Assembly (NCBI GenBank): GCA_905373605.1
Contig: CAJPTO010000222.1
Span: forward strand, 1 to 5,104
Length of the DNA: 5,104 bases
Direction: 5' to 3'
Source: an uncultured Prevotella sp.
GTDB taxonomy: Bacteria; Bacteroidota; Bacteroidia; Bacteroidales; Bacteroidaceae
The notes under the pieces: model-generated
What the model saw: only the letters and a program-made list of their open reading frames with translations
Databases searched by the model: none
Told to the model about the DNA's origin: nothing
Position numbers and translations under genes: made by a program
Part shown: positions 4,525-5,104 of the stretch, one piece after another
How the letters are laid out: every line of letters begins with the position of its first letter
Numbering within the stretch: position 1 is the stretch's first letter

Positions 4525-5104
4525 CTATCGCCTACCTTTCTTCTTAGTTTTCTTTCCTTTCTTCCCTTTTTTCGTTTTCTTCCTATCTTTTTTCGTTGTT
4601 GTTTTCGATGGTTTCTTTTTCGTTTCAGCAGTTTTCGCTGCAGAAGCGTGGTGTGCATTGGCACTATCCTTCGCCAATGCAGGCAAATCCTTGTGTTTAC
4701 TGTCGGTGGCCGTGGCGTTATTGTTCACGCCTTTGCCATTCTTATCTTTAATTTTATCGTTTGTTAGCGCGTTAGCCTGAGCAGTTTGTTTCACCGAGTC
4801 GCGTTTCAAGTTCAAGGAGAAGGTAAAATGTTCGTCTTTCGCATTATAGTTGAGGTGAGGCAGCTGCACCTTTCTGTCGTCTTTGAATGGCACAACAACC
4901 TCTTTGACAGGTGTCACCTCTACGTTTACCACCCCTTTCGAAAGCATATCCAACGCTTTGGCTGCTCCCCACGAAAGGTCAACGATGCGTCCGCGCCCGA
5001 AAGGGCCGCGATCGTTCACCCTCACCACCACTTCCTTGCCGTTGCTAAGGTTCGTAATCTTGAGCAAAGTGCCAAAAGGAAGTGTGCGGTGAGCGCAAGT
5101 AAGG
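4525..5104 (-). CDS. rlpA: RlpA-family septal ring lytic transglycosylase, C-terminal part (5' end outside window)
   Basis: The frame is open from the right edge (193 codons visible) to the TAG at 4527-4525. An apparent start at 5067 is a TTG leucine codon inside the domain, not the true start. The visible part begins LTCAHRTLPFGTLLKITNL, then VVVRVNDRGPF, GRIVDLSWGAAKAL and VEVTPV. This is the double-psi beta-barrel core of RlpA, which cleaves glycan strands of peptidoglycan lacking stem peptides and acts at the division septum. The His of CAHR and the Asp of NDRGPF match the catalytic His and Asp known from the Pseudomonas RlpA. After the core come about 90 polar low-complexity residues. 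The last 31 residues hold 17 Lys and 3 Arg. No SPOR domain follows the core, though one could lie before it outside the window. An N-terminal signal or lipoprotein peptide is expected but not visible. Confidence 0.9.
   Translation of the reverse strand, partial: LTCAHRTLPFGTLLKITNLSNGKEVVVRVNDRGPFGRGRIVDLSWGAAKALDMLSKGVVNVEVTPVKEVVVPFKDDRKVQLPHLNYNAKDEHFTFSLNLKRDSVKQTAQANALTNDKIKDKNGKGVNNNATATDSKHKDLPALAKDSANAHHASAAKTAETKKKPSKTTTKKDRKKTKKGKKGKKTKKKGRR

Noticed and set aside
4266..4547. Plus-strand frame encoding about 25 Leu-Glu-x triplets, with an AGGA near its ATG
   Set aside because: The 9-bp period automatically keeps this frame open, and the triplet composition simply mirrors the DNA repeat. 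Annotated proteins of this sort are probably artefacts, though the AGGA-like site means translation cannot be strictly excluded.

Overview
The window looks like a piece of a Bacteroidota chromosome, probably Bacteroidales and perhaps Prevotella-like. The reasons are mostly weak or absent Shine-Dalgarno sequences, a TAnnTTTG promoter element, moderate-to-low GC, and short intergenic arrays (8-bp TTAACTCG-like and 9-bp CCTAGAACA-like) of a kind I recall from that group. The genus is inference. All intact genes are on the minus strand, so the window reads biologically from right to left.

From right to left: (1) 5104-4525 is the 3' part of an rlpA-like gene, with a double-psi beta-barrel lytic transglycosylase domain and a very lysine-rich tail. 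(2) 4504-4271 is a 26-unit array of a 9-bp CTAG-containing repeat. (3) 4237-3653 is an intact DUF4240 protein. (4) 3533-3499 is a perfect 14-bp hairpin, probably a shared terminator. (5) 3250-3472 on the plus strand is a decayed gene end that looks thioredoxin-like and carries a 4-bp duplication frameshift. (6) 3134-2921 is a promoter and long leader for the next gene. (7) 2920-2024, 1633-314 and 196-1 (cut by the window edge) are three tandem paralogues. (8) An 8-bp repeat array (1785-1661) lies just upstream of the middle paralogue, and a 23-codon remnant that looks like a fourth paralogue's C-terminus lies at 293-222.

The three paralogues are the most interesting part. Each starts with a short amphipathic segment in which E4, W10, V14-P15 and A17-E18 fall at the same residue numbers. 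A hydrophobic segment follows in all three. The two complete copies then have a second hydrophobic segment, a charged helix and an acidic C-terminal domain ending in a WCA...KW...C-AA-D...SY-LF-C signature. That C-terminal domain resembles my recollection of DUF6630. The middle copy carries about 120 extra residues between the membrane part and this domain. No function is established. A row of diverged membrane-anchored paralogues with a gene remnant, next to a DUF4240 gene, resembles the accessory arrays seen around immunity or defence genes, but the window contains no toxin or nuclease to support that.
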